NCBI GenBank assembly: GCA_005281725.1 | Contig: SSBO01000003.1 | Coordinates: forward strand, 10,227,251-10,291,250 | Reading direction: 5' to 3' | Source of the DNA: Wuchereria bancrofti | Lineage: Eukaryota > Nematoda > Chromadorea > Rhabditida > Onchocercidae | Length of the DNA: 64,000 nucleotides | Shown: positions 16,972 through 30,514 of the stretch, piece after piece | Numbering within the stretch: position 1 is the stretch's first letter | Layout of the letters: each line of letters starts with the position of its first letter | Made by a program: the position numbers and the translations under genes | Notes under the pieces: generated by a model | What the model saw: the letters and a program-made list of their open reading frames with translations, nothing else | Told to the model about the DNA's origin: nothing | Database searches by the model: none

Positions 16972-18571
16972 ATTATTTAAAAAATCAAAAAAATCTCAAA
17001 AAACAGTATTACAATAACAATTTTGTGCCAATTTTTTCATATTTGATAAATAATATTTGCATTTAAATAATAATATTTCAGCTTTTTTTAATTAAAAAAA
17101 CATCTATTGAATAGTTAATTTATTAAGCGTAGCAATGAAGAATTTTTCGATAATTTAAATGCATAATATTTAATTTATAATTTTTTTTTGAATTCTATTT
17201 TTTTTTCAACTCTCTTCTATGTTACCGTTTTATTATTATTATTCGATCAGATCACTTTTTATGGTTTTTTTCGAACAAATTTAATAAATAATTTTGCTTA
17301 AACTCTTTTAAATAAAGGTTGAAAATTAAAATTAAATCAAAAACACACTTTCATAAATTTTAATTTTTTTTTTGTTTACAAAAAATATATTTTTAATCTG
17401 TTCAAAAAAATTTTTCATTGATATTTGTGAGAATTTTTATTCTTTTTTTATCAATATAATCTTAGAATAAATAGTAAATATATAATTTTACTATTATCAT
17501 TAGCACTAATTAGCAATTGTGATTAGTCTTAGGTAGTACCTTTAGCTTTTATCATTATTTAGTCTAATTTATTAAATTAGTTCAATTAAGTGTTCAAAAA
17601 TGCGAACACTCATTAATATTGTTGTGTTTCTATTTTAGTATATTAAATTAAAATTTTTAAAAAAATGATAGTAGTAGAGATAAATTATTTCTGCTAATTA
17701 ATTTAAATATAGTTTAAGTGAAAAATAATTTTGATATATAATTTTTGACATTGTATGCATTAAAATAAGAACTGAATTAATCTAAGGAAAAAAAGATTTA
17801 ACAAAATTAAGGCCTCAAATTAAAAAAACAAATAAGGCTTGAATAATTCATATTGATTAATTAATTAATAATTAATATATGCATTACTCTAAAGAATATA
17901 GAAAAAAAAGTAGAAATAAAAAGATTTCAACAAAGTCAAATATTTTTGCATCAAAAAAAAGAAAAGATTCTTTTCTAAATTCTATTAAAAAAAAAGTACT
18001 TATAAATTTAAATTTAGGAATGAATTATGCGAATAAAAATAAAATAAAATTTTTATTAAATATAATTGAATAGAATTTAAATGCGAAATTATTATTTACT
18101 AGATAAACTATGCAATCACTACTGAAATAACACGTTAATAGAAATTATAAAATTTAATAAATTTCATTTCATTTTAGCAAAATTTATTAATCCCAATTTT
18201 TTATACTGATTTTTTTCTTCATCAAAAATATATTTATTTATTTTTATTTTTGTATTTATCTGTTAATTTTAATTACTATATCATTTTAGCATTTGTGTTT
18301 TATTTTCTGTTCGATTTCTAAATTTATAATTCCATAAAAATAAGTTATTGTTTGAAAGAATTTTAAAAAGCAAAAAATTTTTTGGATCAGATATAAGTAA
18401 TTGAATTAATTTTAATTCATTATCATTATGATATGTGATATTAAATTAAGTATAAATATAAAAAGTTACTAATTTACTTTTTCTTTGTCATTGCATTAAA
18501 TTGATAATGAAAAAAAAAATTTAATGATTATTTTATTTTCCTCTTTTTTTGCTTTTCCAAAAATTTGAAAA
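16972..18571. repeat. 1601-bp tandem duplication, copy 1
   Basis: Begins ATTATTTAAAAAATC and ends AAAATTTGAAAA. It recurs with a period of exactly 1601 bp starting at 18573, and no difference was seen in the parts compared, including a short 64-codon open frame (17879 and 19480). The copies are separated by one ambiguous base (N, 18572). The content is AT-rich non-coding sequence. Confidence 0.95.
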
Positions 18572-18572
18572 N

Positions 18573-20172
18573 ATTATTTAAAAAATCAAAAAAATCTCAA
18601 AAAACAGTATTACAATAACAATTTTGTGCCAATTTTTTCATATTTGATAAATAATATTTGCATTTAAATAATAATATTTCAGCTTTTTTTAATTAAAAAA
18701 ACATCTATTGAATAGTTAATTTATTAAGCGTAGCAATGAAGAATTTTTCGATAATTTAAATGCATAATATTTAATTTATAATTTTTTTTTGAATTCTATT
18801 TTTTTTTCAACTCTCTTCTATGTTACCGTTTTATTATTATTATTCGATCAGATCACTTTTTATGGTTTTTTTCGAACAAATTTAATAAATAATTTTGCTT
18901 AAACTCTTTTAAATAAAGGTTGAAAATTAAAATTAAATCAAAAACACACTTTCATAAATTTTAATTTTTTTTTTGTTTACAAAAAATATATTTTTAATCT
19001 GTTCAAAAAAATTTTTCATTGATATTTGTGAGAATTTTTATTCTTTTTTTATCAATATAATCTTAGAATAAATAGTAAATATATAATTTTACTATTATCA
19101 TTAGCACTAATTAGCAATTGTGATTAGTCTTAGGTAGTACCTTTAGCTTTTATCATTATTTAGTCTAATTTATTAAATTAGTTCAATTAAGTGTTCAAAA
19201 ATGCGAACACTCATTAATATTGTTGTGTTTCTATTTTAGTATATTAAATTAAAATTTTTAAAAAAATGATAGTAGTAGAGATAAATTATTTCTGCTAATT
19301 AATTTAAATATAGTTTAAGTGAAAAATAATTTTGATATATAATTTTTGACATTGTATGCATTAAAATAAGAACTGAATTAATCTAAGGAAAAAAAGATTT
19401 AACAAAATTAAGGCCTCAAATTAAAAAAACAAATAAGGCTTGAATAATTCATATTGATTAATTAATTAATAATTAATATATGCATTACTCTAAAGAATAT
19501 AGAAAAAAAAGTAGAAATAAAAAGATTTCAACAAAGTCAAATATTTTTGCATCAAAAAAAAGAAAAGATTCTTTTCTAAATTCTATTAAAAAAAAAGTAC
19601 TTATAAATTTAAATTTAGGAATGAATTATGCGAATAAAAATAAAATAAAATTTTTATTAAATATAATTGAATAGAATTTAAATGCGAAATTATTATTTAC
19701 TAGATAAACTATGCAATCACTACTGAAATAACACGTTAATAGAAATTATAAAATTTAATAAATTTCATTTCATTTTAGCAAAATTTATTAATCCCAATTT
19801 TTTATACTGATTTTTTTCTTCATCAAAAATATATTTATTTATTTTTATTTTTGTATTTATCTGTTAATTTTAATTACTATATCATTTTAGCATTTGTGTT
19901 TTATTTTCTGTTCGATTTCTAAATTTATAATTCCATAAAAATAAGTTATTGTTTGAAAGAATTTTAAAAAGCAAAAAATTTTTTGGATCAGATATAAGTA
20001 ATTGAATTAATTTTAATTCATTATCATTATGATATGTGATATTAAATTAAGTATAAATATAAAAAGTTACTAATTTACTTTTTCTTTGTCATTGCATTAA
20101 ATTGATAATGAAAAAAAAAATTTAATGATTATTTTATTTTCCTCTTTTTTTGCTTTTCCAAAAATTTGAAAA
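18573..20172. repeat. 1601-bp tandem duplication, copy 2
   Basis: Second copy of the unit starting at 16972. Unique sequence resumes after AAAATTTGAAAA (20161-20172). Perfect identity together with the single N at the joint suggests an assembly artefact (a closed gap or unresolved overlap) rather than a true duplication. Confidence 0.95.
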
Positions 20173-22740
20173 ATTCTAGTTACAACAAATAAGATTTATA
20201 ATTGGTAGTATGAGTTTAATTTTAATAACAACACCTAATATCATCACTAGTTAGTTAATTAATTAAATAATTTAATTAATTAATTAACTCCTAGCAACGT
20301 ATATTTTCCATAAATTTTCTTTTTCCTTTTCTTTTTTTTTTAAAATAATAATTGAAGAATTTGTTAAAGAACACATTTCAATATAAATATTTTTTCTTTT
20401 TGAAACTTTTACGATCATATGCTTTACTTCATTCTTCCTTTTTTCCTTCAAAAAAATTTTTTTCAAATTTGATTGCAAATAGATAAAAGTGATAAGAATA
20501 TTATTCTGTACAATTTAAATGAATATTATCACTAGCTATTAATTAATTCATTAATTTGCACTTTTTTCCTCTCAATGCAAAAAAAACAAACATTGTAGAA
20601 AAAAATTAACTGCTGAAAATATTTCATTTGTTTCTATAAATTCAATTTTCAAATTTAATAATGTTTTTTTGTTATAAATTCTTTTTTTCAATTTAATGAT
20701 TTAATAATTTTTCTTTTTTTTACTTTATTTTATTATCAGAGAATAGAGGCACAGGTGTTATACCATTATCTCTTATCATCCATTTCATTTCATTTCATTT
20801 CATCAATATTTAATATTTAAACATTATAAAATTAATTCCTATGTATTAAAATGTGAGAAATTGTTTCTTGAAATTAAATATCATAAAATATCACAATGAT
20901 TAAATGATTTAATTTTCCTTTTTTTTGTTGACAGAAAAAAAAAAAGAAAAATGGGTGACAAAGCTGTCAACGTTATTTATTTATACAATAAATTATATTT
21001 ATCTAATTTTTCTATCAAAATATAATCGATAATCTGATCAGTGCATTTATATATAACTGATCAAATGATCAAATGTTCATTTTGTCTTTGTTTGCTATCT
21101 CATTTTTTTCCATTTCCATTCATAACTCTTTCATTTCTTTTTTTTTCTCTCTTAAAAATTTTACTTCACAAATCGATAATAATAATAAATACTGATTAAA
21201 AAAATTATTTTGTATTTATTAAAATATTATTTAATTAATTCATAAAGTAGTCAAATTTTTATTTTTTAATAGCTACAAATTTACCAATAATAAAAATAAA
21301 AATTGGGAAAACAAAGGAATGAAAAATTTATTTGAAATATTTGTGGAGAATCTTTATATGATGAAATTTTTTTCAACTTTTTTTTATATATCAAAGAGAC
21401 ACATACACACATACGCCGAATCCTTTTTTTTTTTTAAATAATTTTATTATTTTTAAATAAAATTCGAGTTTTTTTAGACTATTCTTTTTCTTTAATTTTA
21501 TGATTAATATTTTATTATATAAATTTTTGCAAAAAAAATTTTTTTTTGCTCATTTTTTATTCATGAAAAGAAAACATTCGGATGTTACGAACTATTTTTT
21601 GTTTGTTTTCATCAATAATTTTTAAAATATCTCTAATTTCATGTATTTAATTAATTATGAAATAATAATAATAATAATTTGACGTTCAGATTGTATAAGT
21701 ATTTTATAGGCGATTACATTTCAAAATTCCGTTTATCTTTTACATTTATTACAAATTATTGAAAAAAAAATAAATAAATATGCTTATATGTAATATCAAT
21801 TTCAAAATAAATTAAAAGTAAATTTAATCATTTTCTAAAATCCTTTTTTGAAGAAAAAAGAAATTTTAAAATTTTTTTAAAAAGTGAATAACAGTATTAT
21901 GAAGAAGCATTTCTTGTAATTGAAAAATAATACAATGCATAAACGGCAAACAATCATTAAACAAATAATTTTTTAATATTTTTTTTTTTTTTTGATTTTC
22001 CAATTTGTTTGAATTATAATATAAATTAAAAATGCTTGTTTTATATTATTTATATAATAATACAATTTAAAGTAACTAAAGTGACAACATTATATTATAA
22101 GTAAACAATCGATAAATTCTTTGTCAAACGATAGAAGTAATAGTAAAATTAAGTTTAGTTTAATTTTTTTTTAAAAAATATGTATAGCAATTTTTCAAAC
22201 ATTTTTTTTCAAGTATTTTTAAAAATGAATAAAACCAAAATTTTAAATATTTTTAAAAAAAATGAACAAATCCAAAAAATAAATAAATAAATAAACAAAT
22301 GATAGGTTTTTTTTTTTGTTTCTTCTGATAATAATAAAAATAAATCCATTCATAGTAAAATAAATAAAAAAAAAACTTTTTTTTTGTAGATATTATTAAA
22401 ATTTATTACATTGATGAAAATGTTTTACAATTTATCACTTCGGCTAATACAAATAAATTATTGTTTAAAAGAGGTGAAAAAAAATTTTTTTTTCTTTCAC
22501 AAAGAAATTGAAAAATGAAATTTTTCTATTATTTAGCATTTTTCTGAATCATTTTATTAGTTTCATTAGCAATATTATAATATTTTTTAGAAAAAGTTTT
22601 TTTTTTCTTTTATTTTTGCTTAATTTTTCTTTTTACAAAAATAAATTATTGCAAATATTATTTACAATCTTTAATTAATTGATTAATTAATTAAAGTAGA
22701 AATGAAATGGAAAAAAAATTGACATACATATATTTTCTTT
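20173..22740. other. Gene desert, AT-rich
   Basis: No exon seen. It contains a (CATTT)n run near 20781-20805 and many homopolymers. Confidence 0.45.
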
Positions 22741-22741
22741 T

Positions 22742-22842
22742 GCTATTGTTGTTGTTGCAATTGTTGTTATTGTTGCTGCTATTGCTATTGTTATTCCAAT
22801 TGTTGTTGTTATTGTTGTTTTTATTATTATTTTTTTTTTTTG
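22742..22842. repeat. TTG/TTA trinucleotide repeat
   Basis: An imperfect (TTG/TTA/CTA) repeat that translates as poly-Leu in one frame. The apparent 86-codon frame ends in an AGAGAG run (about 22930-22965) and is repeat-driven, not a gene. Confidence 0.75.
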
Positions 22843-22969
22843 TTTTTTTTTTTCAAAATAAAACTAACATAGTAAATTTTTCTAGAATATTCTTTCTTTT
22901 TTGCACTTCTTACTTAGTAGAGAAATTACCAGAGAGAGAGGGAGAGAGGGAAAGAGAAAGAGATTGATT

Positions 22970-24735
22970 GAAGTAAAAAGAGTAAAATAAAAAATGAACA
23001 AAGGCATCTATAACTTTCGTATAAATCCGATAAGAAATTAAAAAAAGAAATTATAATATTATACTTATTTACAGGAAATACTTCGAGATTACAAATTCAA
23101 TTCCATTCATTTCGAGCGCATTTGTTAAAAAGTATTCCATTGCAAACAGTGTCAACACTGGATCCCATTTATTATTTGGTTCTTTCATTTCTTTTTCTAT
23201 TTTAATTACTACTATTATTCTTTTCTTTTATAAATATACTTTATAAAGTATATAAATAGTAAAGAAAAGAAAAACATTTTTTAAAAAAAATTTTTTTCTG
23301 TAATTTTTATTAGAATAGGATTTTATTAAATCGTAAAAAATATTAAAATCATTCATACAATTTTTCAGACAATAATTTACAATTAGTCAATTAATCATTT
23401 AATCAATGAATGAATCAGTGAATGAATCAATCAATTAATCAGTTAATCAATCAATAATGTTTTCTTTCAATTTTGCTTTTTTTTTAATTTTTTTTTTATT
23501 TCATATATTTTATTGCAAAAAAGGAAAAAAAAAATAGAAAGCTATCAGAACAAATGTTTTCCTTTTTCATTGATTTTCAATTAAATAAGTAATTTATCAA
23601 AAATTTAACAAATTCGTCATCTAAATTTGTAAAATTTCCAGATAAAAAAAAAGAAACAAAAACCTAATATGTTTTCTTTTTGATATGAAATGTCTTTCGA
23701 TTAAAATGTTTAATTTTATTTATTTCATTTTATCAAATATTCGATCTTAAAAATATATCTTTTATACATTTATAATTTGTAATCGATCAAAGATTTTATT
23801 ATCAATATTTATGTGATTTCTTTTCAAAATAACTTATTCATCTTTTATCTTTTGTAATTTGACAAAAAATTTTTACGATGATTAAAATTTTCAATTTCTT
23901 TCTTCTTATCTTCCTTCCTTTTTTTTTTTGATAACTAAAGAAATATTCTATTGATAAGAATTTCATTCCAATGATATTGTCAAACAGTCAAGATAAAGAA
24001 CACTGATTAGCAGTTTCATCATTGATATTAAATATATTTCATATTGTCATGCATTTTTCAAATCCAATCCAACTAACAAAAATTTTTGTACTAAATTTTT
24101 CATTTAAATAAAATTCATTCTTTTGTGTACAAAAAAAAGAAGCACTTTGACTGGAAAAAATTTCCATTTGATTGTTTATAATTTTTTTTTTAACTAAAAT
24201 AGGTGTAATTTTGAAAAATTAATGATTTTCATATTTTTTTCCCTTACTTCTAACACTGTTAAAAGATTAGTTTTTAGAATGCAAAAATTATCAAAAATTT
24301 ATTTGAGCTAATTTTCTCCATGAATTGTAATTTAATCTCAAATTTTTCACTTCAAAAAAAAAGAATTATTAATGCATTATTGCATTTTAATCTGATTTTA
24401 TCTGATATAAATTGACAGTTTAAATTCGGTCACTACTAGAACTTCCGTTATCAATTTGAAATTTTTGACAAAGGCATTTTTGTATGGTAGCATGCATACT
24501 ATTAAATTTAATAAAATTTTTAAATTTTAATCATATTTATACAAATTGGAATTAAAATATGCAAATTAAATTAATAATTTAGCATTTCTTATGGAAAGGT
24601 ATTTGATCATTTTTTTGCAAATCTTATAATCATGGTTATATCGTATTAGAATGTATATTTTGACATACTAAAATAATTATATCAATCTGTTCTTTAACAA
24701 AATATTACTGCAACAATTATGTCATTACTTATATC
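22970..24735. other. AT-rich intergenic DNA, no gene seen
   Basis: Includes an AATC/AATG-type tetranucleotide stretch at about 23385-23455. No exon or RNA gene was recognised. Confidence 0.45.
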
Positions 24736-24737
24736 TA

Positions 24738-24945
24738 ACTTTACTTTACTTTACTTTACTTTACTTATGATGAATTACATTTCATCTTGAACAATTTTTC
24801 TCACAATTTAATTTTAATTAACATTATTATTTTTGAAAAGCAGTAATTAGTAATATTATTTACGACCGGTTACATTTCATATTAAACAGTTTCTTTTCAT
24901 AATTTTATTTTAATTAATATTATTATTATTTTTCAAAGCAATCAA
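24738..24945. repeat. (ACTTT)n microsatellite and a two-copy diverged repeat
   Basis: (ACTTT)5 or 6 at 24738-24766 is followed by two diverged copies of a roughly 70-bp unit (about 24776-24843 and 24870-24941), each running from TTACATTTCAT to AAAGCA. They lie just upstream of the LAPTM-like gene. Confidence 0.6.
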
Positions 24946-25053
24946 TTTTTCAGCAGTAATTAGCAACAATAATTGTAATAATAATAATAACAGTAATAAT
25001 AATAAAGATAAAATAATTAATTACCTAACTGAATAACATTTCAGATAATAAAC

Positions 25054-28000
25054 ATGGAGGGAAATTGTGGTTCACTGTCATCACGAGAACAAATAACTAA
25101 CGAAAGTTCAACTTATAACAATCAAAATAATCCGAATGTAGAACGATATTCTGCTGATCAAAAAAAGGTAAATTTAATGAAAAAAAAATGAAATGAATGA
25201 CAAAAAAAAAAAAATTCAAATATAATAACTAAAATTTTTTAAAATTATAAAAGGTTTTTTTTTGAAAAAAAAACTGTTATTTGAAACTTGATGAAAGTTT
25301 TTAAATGGTTATAAAAAAAAGAAATTTAATTGCATATATAAAAAGTATTCATTTATTTATTGAATTTTCTTTTCAGAAGTTCATAAATAATACATTTTTT
25401 TTTGCATTCGAAAATGCATAATGAATAATTTTCATTTATAACAATGAAATTTGTAAAACTTAAAATTTTTCTTGCGCAAATAAATTTTTTTACAATGTTA
25501 GAAATAAAATGATTTGGTGAAATTTTTTTAGTTTATTGTTGGTGGCTTAAAAAAAATTTTTTTAAATGAAATTAATTAATAGGATAAAATCACTTAAATA
25601 AAAAAATAATTTTTAAAAGACTGTAATAGTAAAAGTTACCATAATCATTGATTTTTTTTTTAAACTTATCTAAATCAATTCGAATTGCTAATAATGAAAC
25701 GATCATTCGTCTGCATATGCTAGTTTTTCAAGAAGATCAAAAGTAGAAATATAATTTAAAGTACCAATCAATTCTAGAATCTACAAAAAAAAGAAAAAAA
25801 GACTATATCTCGATTGATATTTCTAAAATAAGGAAAAGAAACTGAATTAAAAAAAAATTTTTTTTTGTTCGCAAGAAACTTGTTTCTTCATATTTACTAT
25901 CTTTTCAATTTTTTTTTTTATAAAAAAACTATTGAAATATGTTGCTCATTTATCACTTTACTAATTTAATAAAAAATAGGGGAAAAAACAAAATTAAAAA
26001 TTAATTAAATTTTAACATAAAAAGAAATTTCCTTTTGAAAAGACAAAATCGGACATTTTTCTCTTTATTTTCATACTTTATTTCAGCATTTTTTCTAAAA
26101 ATTTATCTAAAATTTAATTAATTAATTTTTTTTTAAAACTAATTATACTTTTTCTCTTTTTTTTTATCTTTTTTTTGCAGCGAAATTATGGAATACTTAC
26201 ATTATGTGCGATGAATATTGCACTTTGCTCTTCACTTCTTATCATTTACGACAATAATCAACCATTACTGATCATTGCACTAATTAATTTAGCATTTACA
26301 ATTTTGGCTGGTATCGCTTTTGCTGTTCATATACCACAACTTGTCACCATTTGTGTCATTTATAAAGTTAGTCACATCAATTTATACTCATTTTTGTATT
26401 AACAATTAATAATAATATATATATATGTTTTGAAAAATTTAAAATTGAAATTTAAATTAAAAAATGATACATAAACGATATGTTTGTGCCATTTATAAAA
26501 TTAAATGATATAAAAAAATAATCTGTTTATGTCATTTATAAAGTTAGTCACATCAATTTGCATCCATTTTTGTATTAACAATTAATAATAATATATATAT
26601 ATATGTATGTTTTAAAAAATTTAAAATTGAAATTTAAATTAAAAAATGATACATAAACGATATGTTTGTGTCATTTATAAAATTAAATGATATAGAAAAA
26701 TAATCTGTTTATGTCATTTATAAAGTTAGTCACATCAATTTACATTCATTGATATCAATCAGTGACAATATACATATTTTAAAAATTTTTAAGTAAAATT
26801 AAAATTTTTAAATGACATTTTTTCAAAAAATAAAAATAAAAAATGGTATATATTTAAGAAAAGAAAAAATACTTTGTCTCTTTTGCATTCAAAAAAAAGA
26901 AAAGAAGAGAAGGAAAACATTTTCTCTTGTTGTAACTTTTTTTCCCTTTTCCTGAATCATTAAATTTTTTTTTCTCTTTTTTTAAATTGTTAAAAATTAT
27001 TAATCAAATCAGATAATTATGATGATAATAATAACAATAGCAACAATAAATTGCAAATAATAATAATATAAAAATGGCAATGGAACAATGTTTACACCGG
27101 AAAACAGATAAATAGTAATAAGAAATGAAAAAACAAAATAAAATATTAACTGAATTTTTTTTCCGATAGATTTTATGTGCGACATATTTATCATTTCTAA
27201 TATGCAAATTAATTGATGGTTTGGTAATGGAACAATGTTATGTTACATTGGAAAATATATGGCTTATTGTGGCACTTATATGTACAACAATTGAAATTAG
27301 GTAAATTAGTTTATAAATATTTTCAATTTTTGATTAACAAGATAGATTAATCAAAAAATTTCGCTCCTTTACCAAATATTTTACATAAATACTCTAATTA
27401 AAGTGAAAACAATCGTTTCCTTTAAAAGTTTAAAAAATTAAATTAAATTTTCAGATTTTCAGGTGTAAATATATCAGTTACATATCGTTTTATTCTATTA
27501 TATCTCAATTTGCTTCAAATTTATTAGCGCATTATTTTTAATCTATTTTAAAAATAATTTCATCCATAATTATATTTCTTTTAATTTGAAGCGAAATAAG
27601 AAAAGAAGATATAATTTTTTTTTTCTCATTGTTTTATAAATGAAATTTAAAAAATTAAAAGAAGATGTGATAAGAATAAAAATGTTTCTAATTATTTCAG
27701 CTTATTCAGATTATTGATGAATTTTAAAGTAGACGTGGAAAATGAAGAAGAAGAACGAATACAATCACCGCCAAAATATTCCACTTGCGCTTTAACATCA
27801 CCATTACCAATAATTGCAACAAATTCACAATTACCTACCTATAATGAAGCGCTTAAAATGATCGAAGAGCAAAAAGATGGTTAGCTCCTTTTTTTTTTTT
27901 TTTTGATCTTAATTATGCATTTTTTTTTTTCATTACTTATAAATAAACACTTACTCCAAGTTACATTTTTATAAAAAATGTTAACTAATTTAAAAGCTAA

Positions 28001-30166
28001 CATGAAATTTGTTTTTATCTTAATTATGCATTTTTTCTTATTAAGGATAAATTATCACTTTTTAAAATCATCATAGAAAATGTTAACTAATTGAAAAGCT
28101 AATTTTAAAATTTATTTCTGTCTGATCTATGCGTCTTTTTTCATTACTTCTAAATTATCACTCTATAAAAAAAATATTAATTTAAAAACTAAGATAAATT
28201 TTATTATTATAAAATGTAGATGAAAAATCTATGATGTATTAAATCGCGAAATATTTAAATGATAATTTAAATGCACTTTTTTTGTTTTTCGAAAGAATAA
28301 TTGGAAAATTGAAATAATACATTGTGTTTAATCGTTGATAAAACAAACAAAGAAATATTTAAGGTAAAAGAAAATAAAAAAAGTAGTAGTAAGATCATAT
28401 AAAATATGTTTAATAAGACTATAAGTGTATCATTTAGAATAATTTATAAAAAATTGAAATAATACAACAATACAAGCAAGAATTTAGTTCACTTATAGCT
28501 TACGAATAATGAAACCAATAATTTCCCTTTTCTAACTTAAAAAAAAAAATTATTGGAAAGTTTCTTAGCATTTTTTAATAGATGTAAAAAAATAAGATAA
28601 CAATAGAAAAGTATACTTCACCATAATGAGAGGAAATATTTAAAAGAAAAAAAAAAGGCTAAAGAAATGATTTTTAAAATTTGTAATTAAAAATTCTTTT
28701 AAAATTCAATTTATGATTAAGAAGTGTTAGTGTAAGAAATATGTTAAAATAAAATTATAATACACAATTAATTACAAGTTAAAATTTAACTGATGAATAA
28801 CTTTTTCTTTTTTTACAAAATTGATATGGAAGGAATGTGTTATGAATAAGCGCATTAAATAGGAAACAATCTATATAAAAAAAAATATTATTATAGAATG
28901 ACAGGAATAAAACTTTAATGAACTCATGAAATTAAAGCAAATTTCTCCATTATTTTTTGGGACTTTTTTTTTTTTTTTGATCTTAATTATGCATTTTTTT
29001 TTTTCATTACTTATAAATAAACACTTACTCCAAGTTACATTTTTATAAAAAATGTTAACTAATTTAAAAGCTAACATGAAATTTGTTTTTATCTTAATTA
29101 TGCATTTTTTCTTATTAAGGATAAATTATCACTTTTTAAAATCATCATAGAAAATGTTAACTAATTGAAAAGCTAATTTTAAAATTTATTTCTGTCTGAT
29201 CTATGCGTCTTTTTTCATTACTTCTAAATTATCACTCTATAAAAAAAATATTAATTTAAAAACTAAGATAAATTTTATTATTATAAAATGTAGATGAAAA
29301 ATCTATGATGTATTAAATCGCGAAATATTTAAATGATAATTTAAATGCACTTTTTTTGTTTTTCGAAAGAATAATTGGAAAATTGAAATAATACATTGTG
29401 TTTAATCGTTGATAAAACAAACAAAGAAATATTTAAGGTAAAAGAAAATAAAAAAAGTAGTAGTAAGATCATATAAAATATGTTTAATAAGACTATAAGT
29501 GTATCATTTAGAATAATTTATAAAAAATTGAAATAATACAACAATACAAGCAAGAATTTAGTTCACTTATAGCTTACGAATAATGAAACCAATAATTTCC
29601 CTTTTCTAACTTAAAAAAAAAAATTATTGGAAAGTTTCTTAGCATTTTTTAATAGATGTAAAAAAATAAGATAACAATAGAAAAGTATACTTCACCATAA
29701 TGAGAGGAAATATTTAAAAGAAAAAAAAAAGGCTAAAGAAATGATTTTTAAAATTTGTAATTAAAAATTCTTTTAAAATTCAATTTATGATTAAGAAGTG
29801 TTAGTGTAAGAAATATGTTAAAATAAAATTATAATACACAATTAATTACAAGTTAAAATTTAACTGATGAATAACTTTTTCTTTTTTTACAAAATTGATA
29901 TGGAAGGAATGTGTTATGAATAAGCGCATTAAATAGGAAACAATCTATATAAAAAAAAATATTATTATAGAATGACAGGAATAAAACTTTAATGAACTCA
30001 TGAAATTAAAGCAAATTTCTCCATTATTTTTTGGGACTTTTTTTTTTAAATGTTAAATTTAGAAATGCAAAAACAAAATTCGAGAGCGCAAACATTACCA
30101 CCAATTTATACAATACAAACGACTGAAACAACAAGATCAATGTTTAAAAACAATTTATCTATTTGA
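25054..30166 (+). CDS. Four-pass membrane protein with PY motifs, LAPTM-like
   Basis: Five exons (25054-25167, 26181-26366, 27170-27300, 27701-27879, 30063-30166) join in phase to 237 aa. The acceptor AACATTTCAG lies 9 nt before the ATG, fitting trans-splicing. The first ~38 residues are polar. Hydrophobic segments follow at about 40-60, 68-92, 93-115 and 125-145, then a cytosolic-looking tail from about 150 with an acidic patch (ENEEEE). The tail carries three proline-tyrosine motifs: SPPKYST, LPTYNEALKM and LPPIYTI. In the LAPTM4/5 family of lysosomal membrane proteins, four segments plus tail motifs like LPxYxxA and PPxY recruit Nedd4-type WW-domain ligases and guide sorting to lysosomes. 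I infer the same role; overall identity is low, so another PY-tailed tetraspan is possible. Intron 2 and intron 4 both contain tandem duplications. Confidence 0.8.
26356..26740 (+). repeat. About 180-bp tandem repeat including the exon 2 donor
   Basis: The end of exon 2 and its donor (GTCATTTATAAA|GTTAGTCACATC) recurs at about 26531 and 26713, spacing 176 and 182 bp. The intervening unit includes TTGTATTAACAATTAATAATAATATATATATATG and a stretch around GATACATAAACGATATG. The first copy is the real exon end; the other two lie in intron 2. Confidence 0.85.
27905..28978. repeat. 1074-bp tandem duplication, copy 1 (intron 4 of the LAPTM-like gene)
   Basis: Starts at GATCTTAATTATGCAT after a poly-T run and ends in TTTTGGGAC plus poly-T. 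It repeats with a period of exactly 1074 bp. No difference was seen in the parts compared. It is entirely intronic. Confidence 0.95.
28979..30052. repeat. 1074-bp tandem duplication, copy 2
   Basis: Second copy of the unit at 27905. The joint falls in a poly-T run, so slippage, a recent duplication or an assembly artefact are all possible. Its end is 11 nt from the acceptor of the last LAPTM-like exon. Confidence 0.95.
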
Positions 30167-30481
30167 GCAGTCTCTTTTTTTCCTTTATTTGAATGTATCA
30201 TATTGTATAAAAAGTAATTGCTATAAAATGAAATTTTTTAAAGTATATATGCATTGATTATTTGTTTTTTTCATTTCTCTAAAATTTATTATTTTGAAAT
30301 TGTAATACTAATTTATCAACATGTTTTAATAATATAATAATGATAATCGTGTAATTTTTACAATTGCTGTATTCTTTATACGGGTATTAAATGTTAAATA
30401 TTTAAATAGATATAACTGATAATTAAATATTTCTGATAATCTCATATCATTTGTAATGCATAACACTTTTGATTTTTAACA

Positions 30482-30514
30482 TTTATTCATTTACAAGTTA
30501 AATTCAACAATAAA
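30482..30514. terminator. Convergent polyadenylation signals
   Basis: AATAAA on the plus strand at 30509-30514 would serve the LAPTM-like gene (343 nt after its stop). TTTATT at 30482-30487, AATAAA on the minus strand, would serve POLG (about 115 nt after its stop). If both are used, the two 3' UTRs overlap by tens of bases. Confidence 0.45.

Noticed and set aside
17879..19674. Two identical 64-codon open frames (17879-18073 and 19480-19674)
   Set aside because: They are Lys/Asn-rich, lie inside the 1601-bp duplicated AT-rich block, lack splice signals and match no family. Identity reflects the duplication, not selection.
22707..22967. 86-codon poly-Leu frame resembling a signal peptide
   Set aside because: It arises from a TTG/TTA repeat plus an AG repeat, with no downstream exon.
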